Of a DNA stretch of 32,407 nt, positions 9,863-18,799 are shown piece after piece. Within the stretch, counting starts at the first letter, position 1. Each line of letters starts with the position of its first letter. This DNA is from an uncultured Alphaproteobacteria bacterium. GTDB taxonomy: Bacteria; Pseudomonadota; Alphaproteobacteria; UBA11222. The notes beneath the pieces are model-generated. The model was given only the letters and a program-made list of their open reading frames with translations. It was not told the origin of the DNA and did no database searches. The translations under genes and the position numbers were made by a program. Location of the stretch: the NCBI GenBank assembly GCA_937888955.1, contig CALAQW010000150.1, forward strand, positions 1 to 32,407, written 5' to 3'.

Positions 9863-10405
9863 ATGCGCTGGCGCAGTTTCATCCCGCTTGCCCTGTTCGG
9901 GGTTTTGGCCGTCGCGCTGTTTGTCGGGCTTGACCTCAATCCGCGGATCATCCCATCCGCGCTTATCGGTAAACCCGCGCCCGCGCTTGACCTGCCACCG
10001 CTGCCGGGCAAGGAACCCGGGCTGGTCGCCGCCGCACTGCGCGACGGGAAGCCGACACTTGTCAATATCTGGGCCTCCTGGTGCGGTCCCTGCCGGATCG
10101 AGCATCCGCAGCTTATGGCGTTGGCCGAAGACAATGTCATTCGCATGATCGGCGTCAACTACAAGGATCAGCAGGCCAATGCCCTGCGCTTTCTCGCGCA
10201 ACTTGGCGACCCTTACGAATCCGTCGGGGTTGATGCCACCGGCCGGACATCGATCGACTGGGGCGTTTACGGGGTGCCCGAAACCTTCATCCTGGATGGG
10301 AAAGGTCAGATCCTGCTCAAACATGTCGGACCGATCCGGGAAAAGGACCTGCAGGAGAAAATCCTGCCCGCAATCGCCGCAGCAAAGCAGGGATCTGGAT
10401 CATGA
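9863..10405 (+). CDS. ccmG: Thiol:disulfide interchange protein DsbE/CcmG
   Basis: N-terminal TM, NIWASWCGPCRIEHPQL (CxxC thioredoxin), GVYGVPETFILDGKG. Confidence 0.95.
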   Translation: MRWRSFIPLALFGVLAVALFVGLDLNPRIIPSALIGKPAPALDLPPLPGKEPGLVAAALRDGKPTLVNIWASWCGPCRIEHPQLMALAEDNVIRMIGVNYKDQQANALRFLAQLGDPYESVGVDATGRTSIDWGVYGVPETFILDGKGQILLKHVGPIREKDLQEKILPAIAAAKQGSGS

Positions 10406-10866
10406 GACACCGCTTCTTTCTGCCGCTGCTATTCGCCTTGCTGTTACCATTACAGGCGATGGCGATTGCTTTCGATGTGGAGCAACTGCCCGATCCCACA
10501 CAAGAGGCCCGCGCCCGCACCCTGATGCGCGAGCTGCGTTGCCTTGTCTGCCAGAATCAGTCGATCGAGGATTCGAATGCCACGCTTGCCAAGGATCTGC
10601 GCAAGATCGTCCGGCAGCGGATCGAAGCCGGCGACAGTGATGCGGAGGTAAGGCAGTTTCTGGTCGACCGGTATGGTGAATGGGTATTGATGCGGCCACC
10701 CTTCAAACTGACCACCTTGCTGTTGTGGCTTGGCCCGGTGCTACTGCTGGCGGTGGGGGGGATCGCTCTGCTAATCGGCATAAGACGCGGAAAACAAGTG
10801 CAGCAGGCACAGGCGCTGAGCCCGGAGGAAGAAGCCCGGATTGAGGCATTGACCCGCGACCCCTGA
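10402..10866 (+). CDS. ccmH: Cytochrome c-type biogenesis protein CcmH
   Basis: RELRCLVCQNQSIEDSNATLAKDLRKIVRQRI...RYGEWVLMRPP and a C-terminal TM. Confidence 0.95.
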   Translation: MRHRFFLPLLFALLLPLQAMAIAFDVEQLPDPTQEARARTLMRELRCLVCQNQSIEDSNATLAKDLRKIVRQRIEAGDSDAEVRQFLVDRYGEWVLMRPPFKLTTLLLWLGPVLLLAVGGIALLIGIRRGKQVQQAQALSPEEEARIEALTRDP

Positions 10867-10996
10867 GCCGGCGCGAAGCGGGGCAAGCACGAATTATCGC
10901 AGGGCAGACCCGACCGCGCCCGTCTGTTAACTTTTCGCCAATTTTTGTCTGGCAAACTTGGCATTCAGTGTTCCTGATCCATGGAATTGTGTCTTC

Positions 10997-11407
10997 ATGC
11001 CCGTTATCGGCCCCTCCAATCTGATCGGTGCGCAGGCCTATGCCTCGCAAATCCGCCGCCAATCAGCGGAAAATACCGATGTGCGCGCAGCGGCCATTCA
11101 GCGCGAGGCAAGCGAACGGACAAGCCGGCAGCAAAGCGCGCGCGATGAAGCGGTCCGTATCGATTTGCGGCAGGTCGATGCGAAACGCACCGCCCGGCAG
11201 CTTGAGTTGGCGGAATTGAGCGAAGCGCGGCCTGAGCAAGGCACAAGCAGGCTGAGCAGCGCGTTGAACCCGACCCTTGGCGAAGTTGAACGCCGCGCCA
11301 ATCCCGAAGCGCAGCCCCGCCCGGCACCGGCCAGCCGCGAAGCCCCCAACGGGGCGGCCAGAGAGCGCTTCGTGCCGCCGGGCACACAGCTCGATATTCG
11401 CGTCTAA
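10997..11407 (+). CDS. Small hypothetical, charged, low-complexity protein
   Basis: In-frame ATG 10997 giving MPVIGPSNLIGAQAYASQIRRQ...FVPPGTQLDIRV; its stop overlaps the queG stop by convergent genes. No family recognised. Confidence 0.55.
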   Translation: MPVIGPSNLIGAQAYASQIRRQSAENTDVRAAAIQREASERTSRQQSARDEAVRIDLRQVDAKRTARQLELAELSEARPEQGTSRLSSALNPTLGEVERRANPEAQPRPAPASREAPNGAARERFVPPGTQLDIRV

Positions 11408-12558
11408 ATTTCCTGCTCGGGCTCAGGCGCGCTTGCCCCCGCCCATTCCGCGCGCACGGCGTGATCTGTTTCCCCCGCCAGATAGCGAGCGCTGAGCTTG
11501 GTAATCTGCGCCGCATCGGCAAGCTGCCCCACCGCCCAGACCGCCATCGCGCGAACAAGCGGTGAGCGGTCTTCAAGCAACCGCACCACCGCCCCGAGCA
11601 AGGCCCGGTCACCGCTATTGCCCGCCGCGATAAGGCAATTGCGCACAAACCGGTCACGCCCCGTGCGCTTGATCGGCGAACCGGCAAAACGCGCCCGGAA
11701 CGCCACATCGTCAAGTTCGAGCAATTCACCCAAATGCGGGTTATCGGCGCTGGCGCGCGGGTGAAAGGCGGCTTCGGACGCGGTGCGCGCCCATTTGTTC
11801 CACGGACAGACAGCCAGACAATCGTCGCAGCCATAAATCCGGTTGCCCATGGCGCGGCGGAATTCGGGCGCGATATGGCCTGCATATTCGATCGTCAGAT
11901 AGGAGATGCAGCGCCGCGCATCGAGCTGGCGCGGTGCGGGAAACGCGCCTGTCGGACAGATATCGAGACAGGCGCGGCAGGAACCGCAATGATCGGGCTC
12001 CGGATTATCGGGGGTAAGCGGCAAGGTCGTGAATATCGCCCCCAGAAACAGCCAGGAGCCGAATTGCCGCGACACCAGATTGGTATGCTTGCCCTGCCAG
12101 CCAAGCGCGGCGGCGCGCGCCAGCGGCTTTTCCAGGACCGGCGCGGTGTCGACGAACACCTTGACCTCAGCCCCGGTTTCGCGATGCAGCCAGCCGGCAA
12201 CCTTTTTCAGCCGCTTTTTCACGATAATGTGATAATCGCGCCCCTGGGCATAGCAGGAGATATTGCCCGCCGATCGGTGCGCAAGCTTTTCCATCGGGTT
12301 GCGCGCAGGCGCATAATTCATCCCCAGCATGATGACGCTGCGCACATCAGGCCACAAGGTGAAGGGATCGGCCCGGCGATCCGCCTTGGCCGCAAGCCAC
12401 GCCATCTCCCCCTGCCGGCCGAGGGCAAGGAACGTTCTGAACCGCGCGCCATCTTCGGCAATCGCGGCGGGATCGGCGATGCCAAACGCCGCAAACCCCG
12501 CCGCATCTGCCTCAGCCCGCAGCCGGGAAACCAGATCCTGTGGTCCTTGCTGCCCCAC
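11404..12558 (-). CDS. queG: Epoxyqueuosine reductase QueG
   Basis: CGSCRACLDICPTGAF and CDDCLAVCPWNKWA (two 4Fe-4S motifs), VDTAPVLEKPLA, C-terminal HEAT-like repeat. Confidence 0.95.
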   Translation of the reverse strand: MGQQGPQDLVSRLRAEADAAGFAAFGIADPAAIAEDGARFRTFLALGRQGEMAWLAAKADRRADPFTLWPDVRSVIMLGMNYAPARNPMEKLAHRSAGNISCYAQGRDYHIIVKKRLKKVAGWLHRETGAEVKVFVDTAPVLEKPLARAAALGWQGKHTNLVSRQFGSWLFLGAIFTTLPLTPDNPEPDHCGSCRACLDICPTGAFPAPRQLDARRCISYLTIEYAGHIAPEFRRAMGNRIYGCDDCLAVCPWNKWARTASEAAFHPRASADNPHLGELLELDDVAFRARFAGSPIKRTGRDRFVRNCLIAAGNSGDRALLGAVVRLLEDRSPLVRAMAVWAVGQLADAAQITKLSARYLAGETDHAVRAEWAGASAPEPEQEI

Positions 12559-13230
12559 TCAAAAATCCAGATCCGTGTAATGGGCGGGCGGGGAAAAGCC
12601 CGCGACCTTATCGGCAAGCAGCGGGCGGAAACTCGGCCGGGATTTGATCGGCGCATACCATTCCTTGACCAGCGGATAATCGTCCCACGGCACCTCTCCC
12701 AGAAAATCGAGACAGGAAAGCTGCGCCGCGGCGGCAATATCGGCGAGGCTGAATTCCGCCCCCCCGAGCCAGCGGCGATGATCGATCAGATTGGACATAT
12801 ATTTCAGATGAATGGCAAGATTCGCATAGCCCGCGCGCAGAGCCTGCCCGTCAGGGGTACCATGCCCCATCAACCGCTTGTTGAGCTTTTCATAGAGGAT
12901 ATAGGCGGTCACCTCGCGGTGAAATTTCTGATCGAACCAGGCAACCAGCCGCCGCACCTCGGCGCGCGCGGCCGGATCAAAGCCGATCAGGCGCCGGTCG
13001 GGATAGGCCTCATCGAGATATTCGCAGATCGCCTGACTGTCGCAGATGACGGGCCGGGCCGCTTCTTCCACCAGCACCGGCACCTGTGCGGCGGGATTGA
13101 GCCGCACGAATTCGGGCCGCCGCTGCCAGGGATATTCGGCGTGCAGGGTGAAGCCGAGCCCCTTTTCCGCAAGCGCGAGACGCACCTTGCGGCAGAAGGG
13201 AGAGAGCGGCAGATGATAGAGCATACGCAT
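12559..13230 (-). CDS. Glutathione S-transferase family protein
   Basis: MRMLYHLPLSPFCRKVRLALAEKGLGF, AAQVPVLVEE...VICDSQAICEYLDEAYP, FSLADIAAAAQLSCLDFLG. Confidence 0.92.
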   Translation of the reverse strand: MRMLYHLPLSPFCRKVRLALAEKGLGFTLHAEYPWQRRPEFVRLNPAAQVPVLVEEAARPVICDSQAICEYLDEAYPDRRLIGFDPAARAEVRRLVAWFDQKFHREVTAYILYEKLNKRLMGHGTPDGQALRAGYANLAIHLKYMSNLIDHRRWLGGAEFSLADIAAAAQLSCLDFLGEVPWDDYPLVKEWYAPIKSRPSFRPLLADKVAGFSPPAHYTDLDF

Positions 13231-13442
13231 GCGCGCACTTTATCGTATCTTGCAAATAGCCGATAGCGGTGTGGGGTGATATAGATGCCCTGCGGACAGG
13301 GGTAACAAGGCCGGGGCGAACAGGCAGAGGCGGGGTATTTCCAGCGGTATAACCGATACCGGCTTGCCCCGATGCGCCGCTCCCGCGCCAATTATATGCG
13401 CCTTCAACTGCCTGACGCGGGGTAATTGACCGGGACCATTCA

Positions 13443-14249
13443 GTGACTTTTTTACAAATTTTCATTCTGGCCCTGATCCAGGGCATTACCGAATTCCTGC
13501 CGATTTCATCCTCGGGCCATCTTGTCCTTCTTCCCTTGCTCACCGACTGGCCCGATCAGGGGCTTTTGCTTGATGTCGCGGTGCATGTGGGGACGCTTCT
13601 GGCCGTGATGATCTATTTCCGCCGCGACGTGCTGCGGATGGCGCTTGGCGTGCGCCATCTTTCCCAAGGCCGGCGCAGCGCGGAAGCCCGGCTTGTCAGC
13701 CTGATCGCGCTATCGGCGCTACCGATCATCCTCGCAGGCCCCGTTCTGCTCTATTTCGATCTGACGGGGCTGATGCGCAATGCAGCGCTGATCGGCTGGA
13801 CCACGCTGGGTTTTGGCATTCTGCTTTATATCGCCGATCAGTTGGGGGTAACGATTTACCGGCTGGAACATCTGCGGCTGCATACGGCAATCTGGCTCGG
13901 GCTTGCGCAGATCCTTGCGCTTGTTCCGGGCACCAGCCGTTCGGGCATCACGATTACAGCGGCGCGGATTTTCGGGTTCGAGCGGCGCGATGCGGCGCGC
14001 ATTTCCATGCTGATGTCGATCCCGACGATTGCCGGAGCGGGCCTGCTTGGCGGGATCGAACTTTACCGCAGCGGCGAAACAACCCTGCAAAGCGAGGCGG
14101 TTTTCGCCGCGACACTTGCCTTCGGATCGGCGCTGCTGGCTATCAGGCTATTCATGAAATGGCTTGAACGCGCCAGCCTGACGCCTTTTGTGATCTACCG
14201 CATCCTGCTCGGGGCGGGGCTGCTGATCTGGGTATATTATTTCAACTAA
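13443..14249 (+). CDS. uppP: Undecaprenyl-diphosphatase UppP (BacA family)
   Basis: ALIQGITEFLPISSSGHLVLLP, ILALVPGTSRSGITITAARIFG; GTG start. Confidence 0.96.
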   Translation: MTFLQIFILALIQGITEFLPISSSGHLVLLPLLTDWPDQGLLLDVAVHVGTLLAVMIYFRRDVLRMALGVRHLSQGRRSAEARLVSLIALSALPIILAGPVLLYFDLTGLMRNAALIGWTTLGFGILLYIADQLGVTIYRLEHLRLHTAIWLGLAQILALVPGTSRSGITITAARIFGFERRDAARISMLMSIPTIAGAGLLGGIELYRSGETTLQSEAVFAATLAFGSALLAIRLFMKWLERASLTPFVIYRILLGAGLLIWVYYFN

Positions 14250-14270
14250 CCTGCCCCCGGGCGCAGCCGG

Positions 14271-15224
14271 TCAGGCATATTTGCGGCTATCGAACTGCCC
14301 GGTCCGCCGATAGCGATGCAGATAGCTTGGCAGAATAACTTCGGCCGATGTCGGGTTCGCGATACCAAGATCGGCAAGGCCGGGCAGATCGTCGGCCGGC
14401 ACATTGTCGATCTGCAACTGATTGACCTGATCGACGGTCAGCAGCGGTTTGGGCAATAATTGCAGAAACGCCGCCTGTATTCTGGCGGCGAAAACCGGCA
14501 CCGGCAGCAACAGACGCCGACGTTCGGTTTCTTGCAGCACAAGCGCCATCAGCTCGCGGAAGCTGTAGATGCGCGGACCGCCGAGCTCGTAAATCGCGCC
14601 AGCGGTGGCCGGATCGTCGAGCGCGGCCAAAATCGCATCGGCGACATCGCCCACATAGACGGGCTGGAAGCGGGTCTCGCCGCCGCCAATCAGGGGCAGC
14701 GCCGGCAAAAAACGCGCCAGCGCGGCAAACCGGTTGAAGAAATCATCTTCCGGGCCGAACACAAGCGAAGGACGCAGGATCGTCGCCTCGGGGAATTCTT
14801 CGCGGCAGGCTGCCTCCCCCGCCGCCTTGCTGCGCCCGTATTTCGACGGCGAATCCGGATCCGCCCCGATCGCCGAGACATGGATGAGCCGCTTGACCCC
14901 TTCCGCGCGCGCCGCCCGGGCAATCGCGCCGACCCCCGCATGATGCACCGCGTCGAATTTCTGCGGCCCCGATTCGTTCAGGATCCCGACCAGATTGATC
15001 GCATAGTCCGCCCCTTTCAGCGCCCGTGCGATAGTGCTTGGATAACGGATATTGACCTGCACCGGCTCGATCTGGCCGACATCGCCCATCGGCTTGAGAA
15101 AGCCCGCGAGATTAGGCTCGCGCACCCCCGCACGTACGCGGATACCGCGCTTCGCCAACCGCCGAATGAGATGGCGCCCGATAAACCCGGATCCGCCAAA
15201 TACCGTGATCAGTTCGCCCGCCAT
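14271..15224 (-). CDS. NAD(P)-binding protein, complex I NDUFA9-like family
   Basis: MAGELITVFGGSGFIGRHLIRRLAKRG (Rossmann), KGADYAINLVGILNESGPQKFDAVHHAG. ATG 15224 preceded by AGAGGGT. Confidence 0.88.
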   Translation of the reverse strand: MAGELITVFGGSGFIGRHLIRRLAKRGIRVRAGVREPNLAGFLKPMGDVGQIEPVQVNIRYPSTIARALKGADYAINLVGILNESGPQKFDAVHHAGVGAIARAARAEGVKRLIHVSAIGADPDSPSKYGRSKAAGEAACREEFPEATILRPSLVFGPEDDFFNRFAALARFLPALPLIGGGETRFQPVYVGDVADAILAALDDPATAGAIYELGGPRIYSFRELMALVLQETERRRLLLPVPVFAARIQAAFLQLLPKPLLTVDQVNQLQIDNVPADDLPGLADLGIANPTSAEVILPSYLHRYRRTGQFDSRKYA

Positions 15225-15404
15225 AACACCCTCTTCATTCTCGTCCGGCTTTGTTTCCCGCAAGCCATGCGACAGCCGCAAACCCGGAAATTCATCGCAT
15301 ATACCCTTTTAACGCAGACTTACCCGAAAAGGTATAAAAGACCAACAGCCTTGCTCTCCCGCCGGATTCGGGCAACGAGAATTTGCCGCAATTCAGAAAA
15401 ACCT

Positions 15405-15433
15405 TTGACATTGCCGCCGTGCAAAGCTACGTC
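15405..15433 (+). promoter_or_regulatory. Possible promoter of tRNA-Leu
   Basis: TTGACA (15405-15410), 17-nt spacer, TACGTC (15428-15433), 13 nt before the tRNA 5' end; the -10 is weak. Confidence 0.45.
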
Positions 15434-15446
15434 AACGCCCTGTTGG

Positions 15447-15533
15447 GCCCAGGTGGCGGAATTGGTAGACGCGCTAGCTTCAGGTGCTAGTGCCCGTATG
15501 GGCGTGGAAGTTCGAGTCTTCTCCTGGGCACCA
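15447..15533 (+). tRNA. tRNA-Leu (anticodon CAG), CCA encoded
   Basis: Acceptor gcccagg/cctgggc, D-loop gattggtagac-type, anticodon stem ctagc-ttCAGgt-gctag, long variable arm, T-loop ttcgagt, discriminator A and CCA at 15531-15533. Confidence 0.96.
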
Positions 15534-15536
15534 TCC

Positions 15537-15578
15537 GCAATTGTTCCTCCGCAATTGCTCCCCTGCAATTGTTCCATT
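15537..15578 (+). repeat. 3 x 14-bp tandem repeat in the tRNA-Leu trailer
   Basis: GCAATTGTTCCTCC / GCAATTGCTCCCCT / GCAATTGTTCCATT at 15537, 15551 and 15565. Confidence 0.85.
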
Positions 15579-15656
15579 GCGCATATCTGCGGCATTGGAA
15601 CTCTGTTAAGCTTGCCGCGCTAGTTTTGGCGCCCATTGGCAAGATTTGAGAATTTC

Positions 15657-16268
15657 ATGGATATCCAGTTTCATACCGGCGACCTTCCCGATCATGTGCA
15701 GTTTCGCGATTCGGTTGCGATCGATACGGAAACAATGGGGCTGAACCCGCTGCGCGACCGGTTATGCGTTGTGCAGCTTTCCGCCGGCGACGGATCGGCG
15801 CATCTTGTGCGGCTGCCCAAGGGGCAATATGCGGCGCCCAACCTCAAGCGCCTGCTCGCGGACCCCGGAATCATCAAGATTTTCCACTTCGCCCGCTTTG
15901 ATGTGGCGGTGCTGAAACATTATCTTCAGGTCGATACAACGCCGATCTATTGCACCAAGATCGCGTCGAAACTGATCCGTACCTATACCGACCGGCACGG
16001 CTTGCGCGATGTGTGCAAGGAACTGCTGAATGTGGATATTTCAAAGGGTCAGCAAAGCTCGGACTGGGGCAATGACGATTTGAGCGACGCACAATGCAAA
16101 TATGCCGCCTCGGACGTTTTGCATCTGCATGCCCTGAAAAGCCATCTCGACACCATGCTGGAACGTGAAGGCCGGCGGGAGCTTGCCCAGGCCTGCTTCG
16201 ATTTTCTGCCGGTCCGGGCGGAACTCGACCTTCTGGGCTGGTCGGAGACCGATATTTTCTCCCATTGA
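15657..16268 (+). CDS. rnd: Ribonuclease D (short 3'-5' exonuclease form)
   Basis: VAIDTETMGLNPLRDRLCVVQLS, FHFARFDVAVLKHYL, KQ-type SSDWGNDDLSDAQCKYAASDVLHLHAL (DEDD motifs). Confidence 0.9.
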   Translation: MDIQFHTGDLPDHVQFRDSVAIDTETMGLNPLRDRLCVVQLSAGDGSAHLVRLPKGQYAAPNLKRLLADPGIIKIFHFARFDVAVLKHYLQVDTTPIYCTKIASKLIRTYTDRHGLRDVCKELLNVDISKGQQSSDWGNDDLSDAQCKYAASDVLHLHALKSHLDTMLEREGRRELAQACFDFLPVRAELDLLGWSETDIFSH

Positions 16269-16352
16269 CCCGGAACGCCGCCGCGCAACAATCGCCGCTG
16301 GCATAATTGACCGATGATCCTGCGCAATTGCCGCGATAAGCATCTGAAATAT

Positions 16353-16381
16353 TTGACCAATAGAGTTTAGCTGCGCATACT
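16353..16381 (+). promoter_or_regulatory. Possible sigma-70-type promoter upstream of kdsD
   Basis: TTGACC, 17-nt spacer, CATACT. Confidence 0.4.
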
Positions 16382-16477
16382 CGGGGAATCTGGCATGATT
16401 TTCGCTTTGCGGCGAAATTTCATCGCGCATCGGCAAGCGCAACCTTTTGTCCGATCAGCGGGAGCACGCTTTAGTTC

Positions 16478-17503
16478 ATGAGCTCTGACAAGACCATCAC
16501 CTCCGGTGCCACATCCGGCGCGCATCCTGTTGACGCGCCGGAAATCGCGGCGGGACGGCGCGTACTGACGACAGCGGCGCAGGCGCTGCAGTCGATGGCG
16601 CAATCGCTTGATGGGGAATTTACCCGCGCGGTGGATATCTTATGCGCGGTGCATGGCCGGGTGATTGTCAGCGGCATGGGAAAAAGCGGCCATATTGCCC
16701 GCAAGCTTGCCGCAACGCTCGCCTCCACCGGCACGCCCGCCCAGTTCATTCACCCCGGCGAGGCAAGCCATGGCGATCTGGGCATGATCACGCCAGCCGA
16801 TGCCTGCCTGATGCTGTCCAATTCAGGCGAAACCCCCGAGCTTAACGATCTGATCGCACATACGCGCCGCTACAAGATCCCGCTGATCGGCGTCGCGCGT
16901 CATCCCGAATCCACCTTGCTGCGCAGCGCCGATGTCGCGCTTGTGCTGCCGCCCGCACCCGAAGCCTGCCCCATGGGCAAGGCGCCGACGACATCAACGA
17001 CGGTGACCTTGTCGCTTGGCGACGCGCTGGCCGTGGCCGTGATGGAGCGCAAGGGGTTTTCTATCGACGATTACCGGTTGCTGCATCCGGGCGGCCAGAT
17101 CGGCAAGTCTCTCCTGCGGGTGCGCGATCTGATGCATCTGGATAATCTGCCGCTCGTCGGCCCTGACGCCGATATGCGCGAAGTCCTGCTGGTCATGACG
17201 TCGGGACGGTTCGGTTGCGCCGGTGTGGTGAATGCCGAGGCGGCGCTGATCGGAATCATCACCGATGGCGATCTGCGCCGTCATATGACAGATGGGGGTT
17301 TGCTGTCGCTGCGGGCGGAAGATGTGATGACCGCCAACCCCAAAACCATTCACGAATCAGCGCTTGCCGCCGAAGCGCTGGGGCTGATGGCAGGCAAAAT
17401 CACCTGCCTGTTTGTCAGTAAAGACAATAGCGGCAATGGGACACGAGCGAAACCGGTCGGCATTCTGCATATCCATGACTGTCTGCGCGCGGGGGTTGCC
17501 TGA
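16478..17503 (+). CDS. kdsD: Arabinose-5-phosphate isomerase (KpsF/GutQ family, SIS + CBS)
   Basis: VSGMGKSGHIARKLAATLASTGTPAQFIHPGEASHGDLG, two CBS-like segments; next to lptC-lptA-lptB. Confidence 0.94.
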   Translation: MSSDKTITSGATSGAHPVDAPEIAAGRRVLTTAAQALQSMAQSLDGEFTRAVDILCAVHGRVIVSGMGKSGHIARKLAATLASTGTPAQFIHPGEASHGDLGMITPADACLMLSNSGETPELNDLIAHTRRYKIPLIGVARHPESTLLRSADVALVLPPAPEACPMGKAPTTSTTVTLSLGDALAVAVMERKGFSIDDYRLLHPGGQIGKSLLRVRDLMHLDNLPLVGPDADMREVLLVMTSGRFGCAGVVNAEAALIGIITDGDLRRHMTDGGLLSLRAEDVMTANPKTIHESALAAEALGLMAGKITCLFVSKDNSGNGTRAKPVGILHIHDCLRAGVA

Positions 17504-18162
17504 TGGCGGAGACGGATAGCGAGGATATGTTGAAGACCGCGCGCGCACCGCTGCCCGCCAATGCGGATCTCAACCGGCGCAGCCGGCGTATCCGTATCCT
17601 GAAAGTGCTGCTGCCGCTGACCGCGGTTGCCCTGCTGATCGGTATCATCGCCTGGCCGGGTATTATCAGCACGGATGCGAATTTTGCGCTGACTTATGCC
17701 AATATTTCCACGGTCAATGACGATTTGCGCATGATCAGCCCGCGCTTCACCGGAAGCGATGCGCAAAATCGCCGCTATATCATCACCGCCGATATGGCGA
17801 CCCAGCAGGAAAGCGACCGCGAGCTTGTGACGCTTGATATTCTGCAGGCGGATATTGCGATGGCGGATGGCTCATGGCTCGCGGTGAGCGCGGCCACCGG
17901 CGAATTTCATACCGGCCGGCAGACCCTGCTGCTGGAAGGCCGGATCGACGCCTATTCGGATCTTGGTTACGAATTCCACGCCAAGACAGCGGCAATCGAT
18001 CTGAATGAAGGCAGCCTGACAAGCGATCTGCCCGTGCAGGGCCAGGGTCCGCTGGGGCAGCTTTCGGCAAACGGTATCCGCGTGAGCGAGCGGGGCCAGA
18101 ACATGCTGTTTATCGGCGGCGTCAAGGTCACGATTTTCCCGCAGACAGGAGCGGCAAGTTAA
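17503..18162 (+). CDS. lptC: LPS export protein LptC
   Basis: N-terminal TM and LptC-like beta domain (DGSWLAVSAATGEFHTGRQTLLLEGRIDAYSDLGYEFHAKTAAIDLNEG); syntenic with kdsD and lptA. Confidence 0.88.
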   Translation: MAETDSEDMLKTARAPLPANADLNRRSRRIRILKVLLPLTAVALLIGIIAWPGIISTDANFALTYANISTVNDDLRMISPRFTGSDAQNRRYIITADMATQQESDRELVTLDILQADIAMADGSWLAVSAATGEFHTGRQTLLLEGRIDAYSDLGYEFHAKTAAIDLNEGSLTSDLPVQGQGPLGQLSANGIRVSERGQNMLFIGGVKVTIFPQTGAAS

Positions 18163-18791
18163 TGCGTCTGTTGCCCCGGCCGATATTTCAGAAAATTTTA
18201 GGACGCGTTTGCATGACTGGCAGCAGCATGATTTCTTACTGGCAACGGTTCGGATATGGCATGACATATGTCCTTGCGGTCAGCCTGCTCTGCCTCGCAT
18301 TCGCCACACCCGCCACCGCCCAGAACGGCAAGCCGCAACTGGGCTTTGCGCATGACACAAGCCAGCCGCTTGAAATCACCGCCGACAGCCTGGAGGTCGC
18401 GCAGCAGAACCAGACGGCGGTTTTTGTCGGTAATGTGCGCGCATCCCAGGGTGAGCTGCAGCTGACCGCGGACAGCCTGCGGGTCTATTATCGCGATCAG
18501 GGCAGCAGCCAGACCCCGACCCAGGGGGCGATATCCCGGCTTGATGCGATCGGCAATGTCACCATGACCTCGCCCGCGGAATCGGCGACCAGCGAATGGG
18601 CGGTTTACGATGTCGACAAGGGGGCCATCACCCTGGGCGGGCAGGTGGCGCTGACACGCGGGGAAAATATCATCCGCGGCGCCCAGCTTGTGGTGGATCT
18701 GAATACCGGGCTAAGCCGGATCGTTGGCACGGGCGGCAATCAGGGACGCGTGAAGGGCGTTTTCGTACCCGCGCAACAGGGCAAGAAATAG
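18162..18791 (+). CDS. lptA: LPS transport periplasmic protein LptA (OstA domain)
   Basis: Signal peptide, PLEITADSLEVAQQNQTAVFVGNVRASQGELQLTADSLRVYY. Alternative start at 18213. Confidence 0.92.
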   Translation: MRLLPRPIFQKILGRVCMTGSSMISYWQRFGYGMTYVLAVSLLCLAFATPATAQNGKPQLGFAHDTSQPLEITADSLEVAQQNQTAVFVGNVRASQGELQLTADSLRVYYRDQGSSQTPTQGAISRLDAIGNVTMTSPAESATSEWAVYDVDKGAITLGGQVALTRGENIIRGAQLVVDLNTGLSRIVGTGGNQGRVKGVFVPAQQGKK

Positions 18792-18799
18792 GTTGGGGA

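Noticed and set aside
10950-10975. Sigma-54-like TGGCATTCAGTGTTCC upstream of the orphan ORF
   Set aside because: The -12 element reads TTCC instead of TTGC; too weak to call.
11734-13266. 510-aa plus-strand ORF
   Set aside because: Runs antisense across queG and the GST gene; composition typical of GC-rich shadow ORFs.
14460-15623. 387-aa plus-strand ORF
   Set aside because: Antisense to the NDUFA9-like gene and runs through the tRNA-Leu.
15447-15656. tRNA-Leu as an integration site with attachment-site repeats
   Set aside because: No integrase, no duplicated tRNA 3' end and no foreign cargo nearby; the 14-bp units do not copy the tRNA end.
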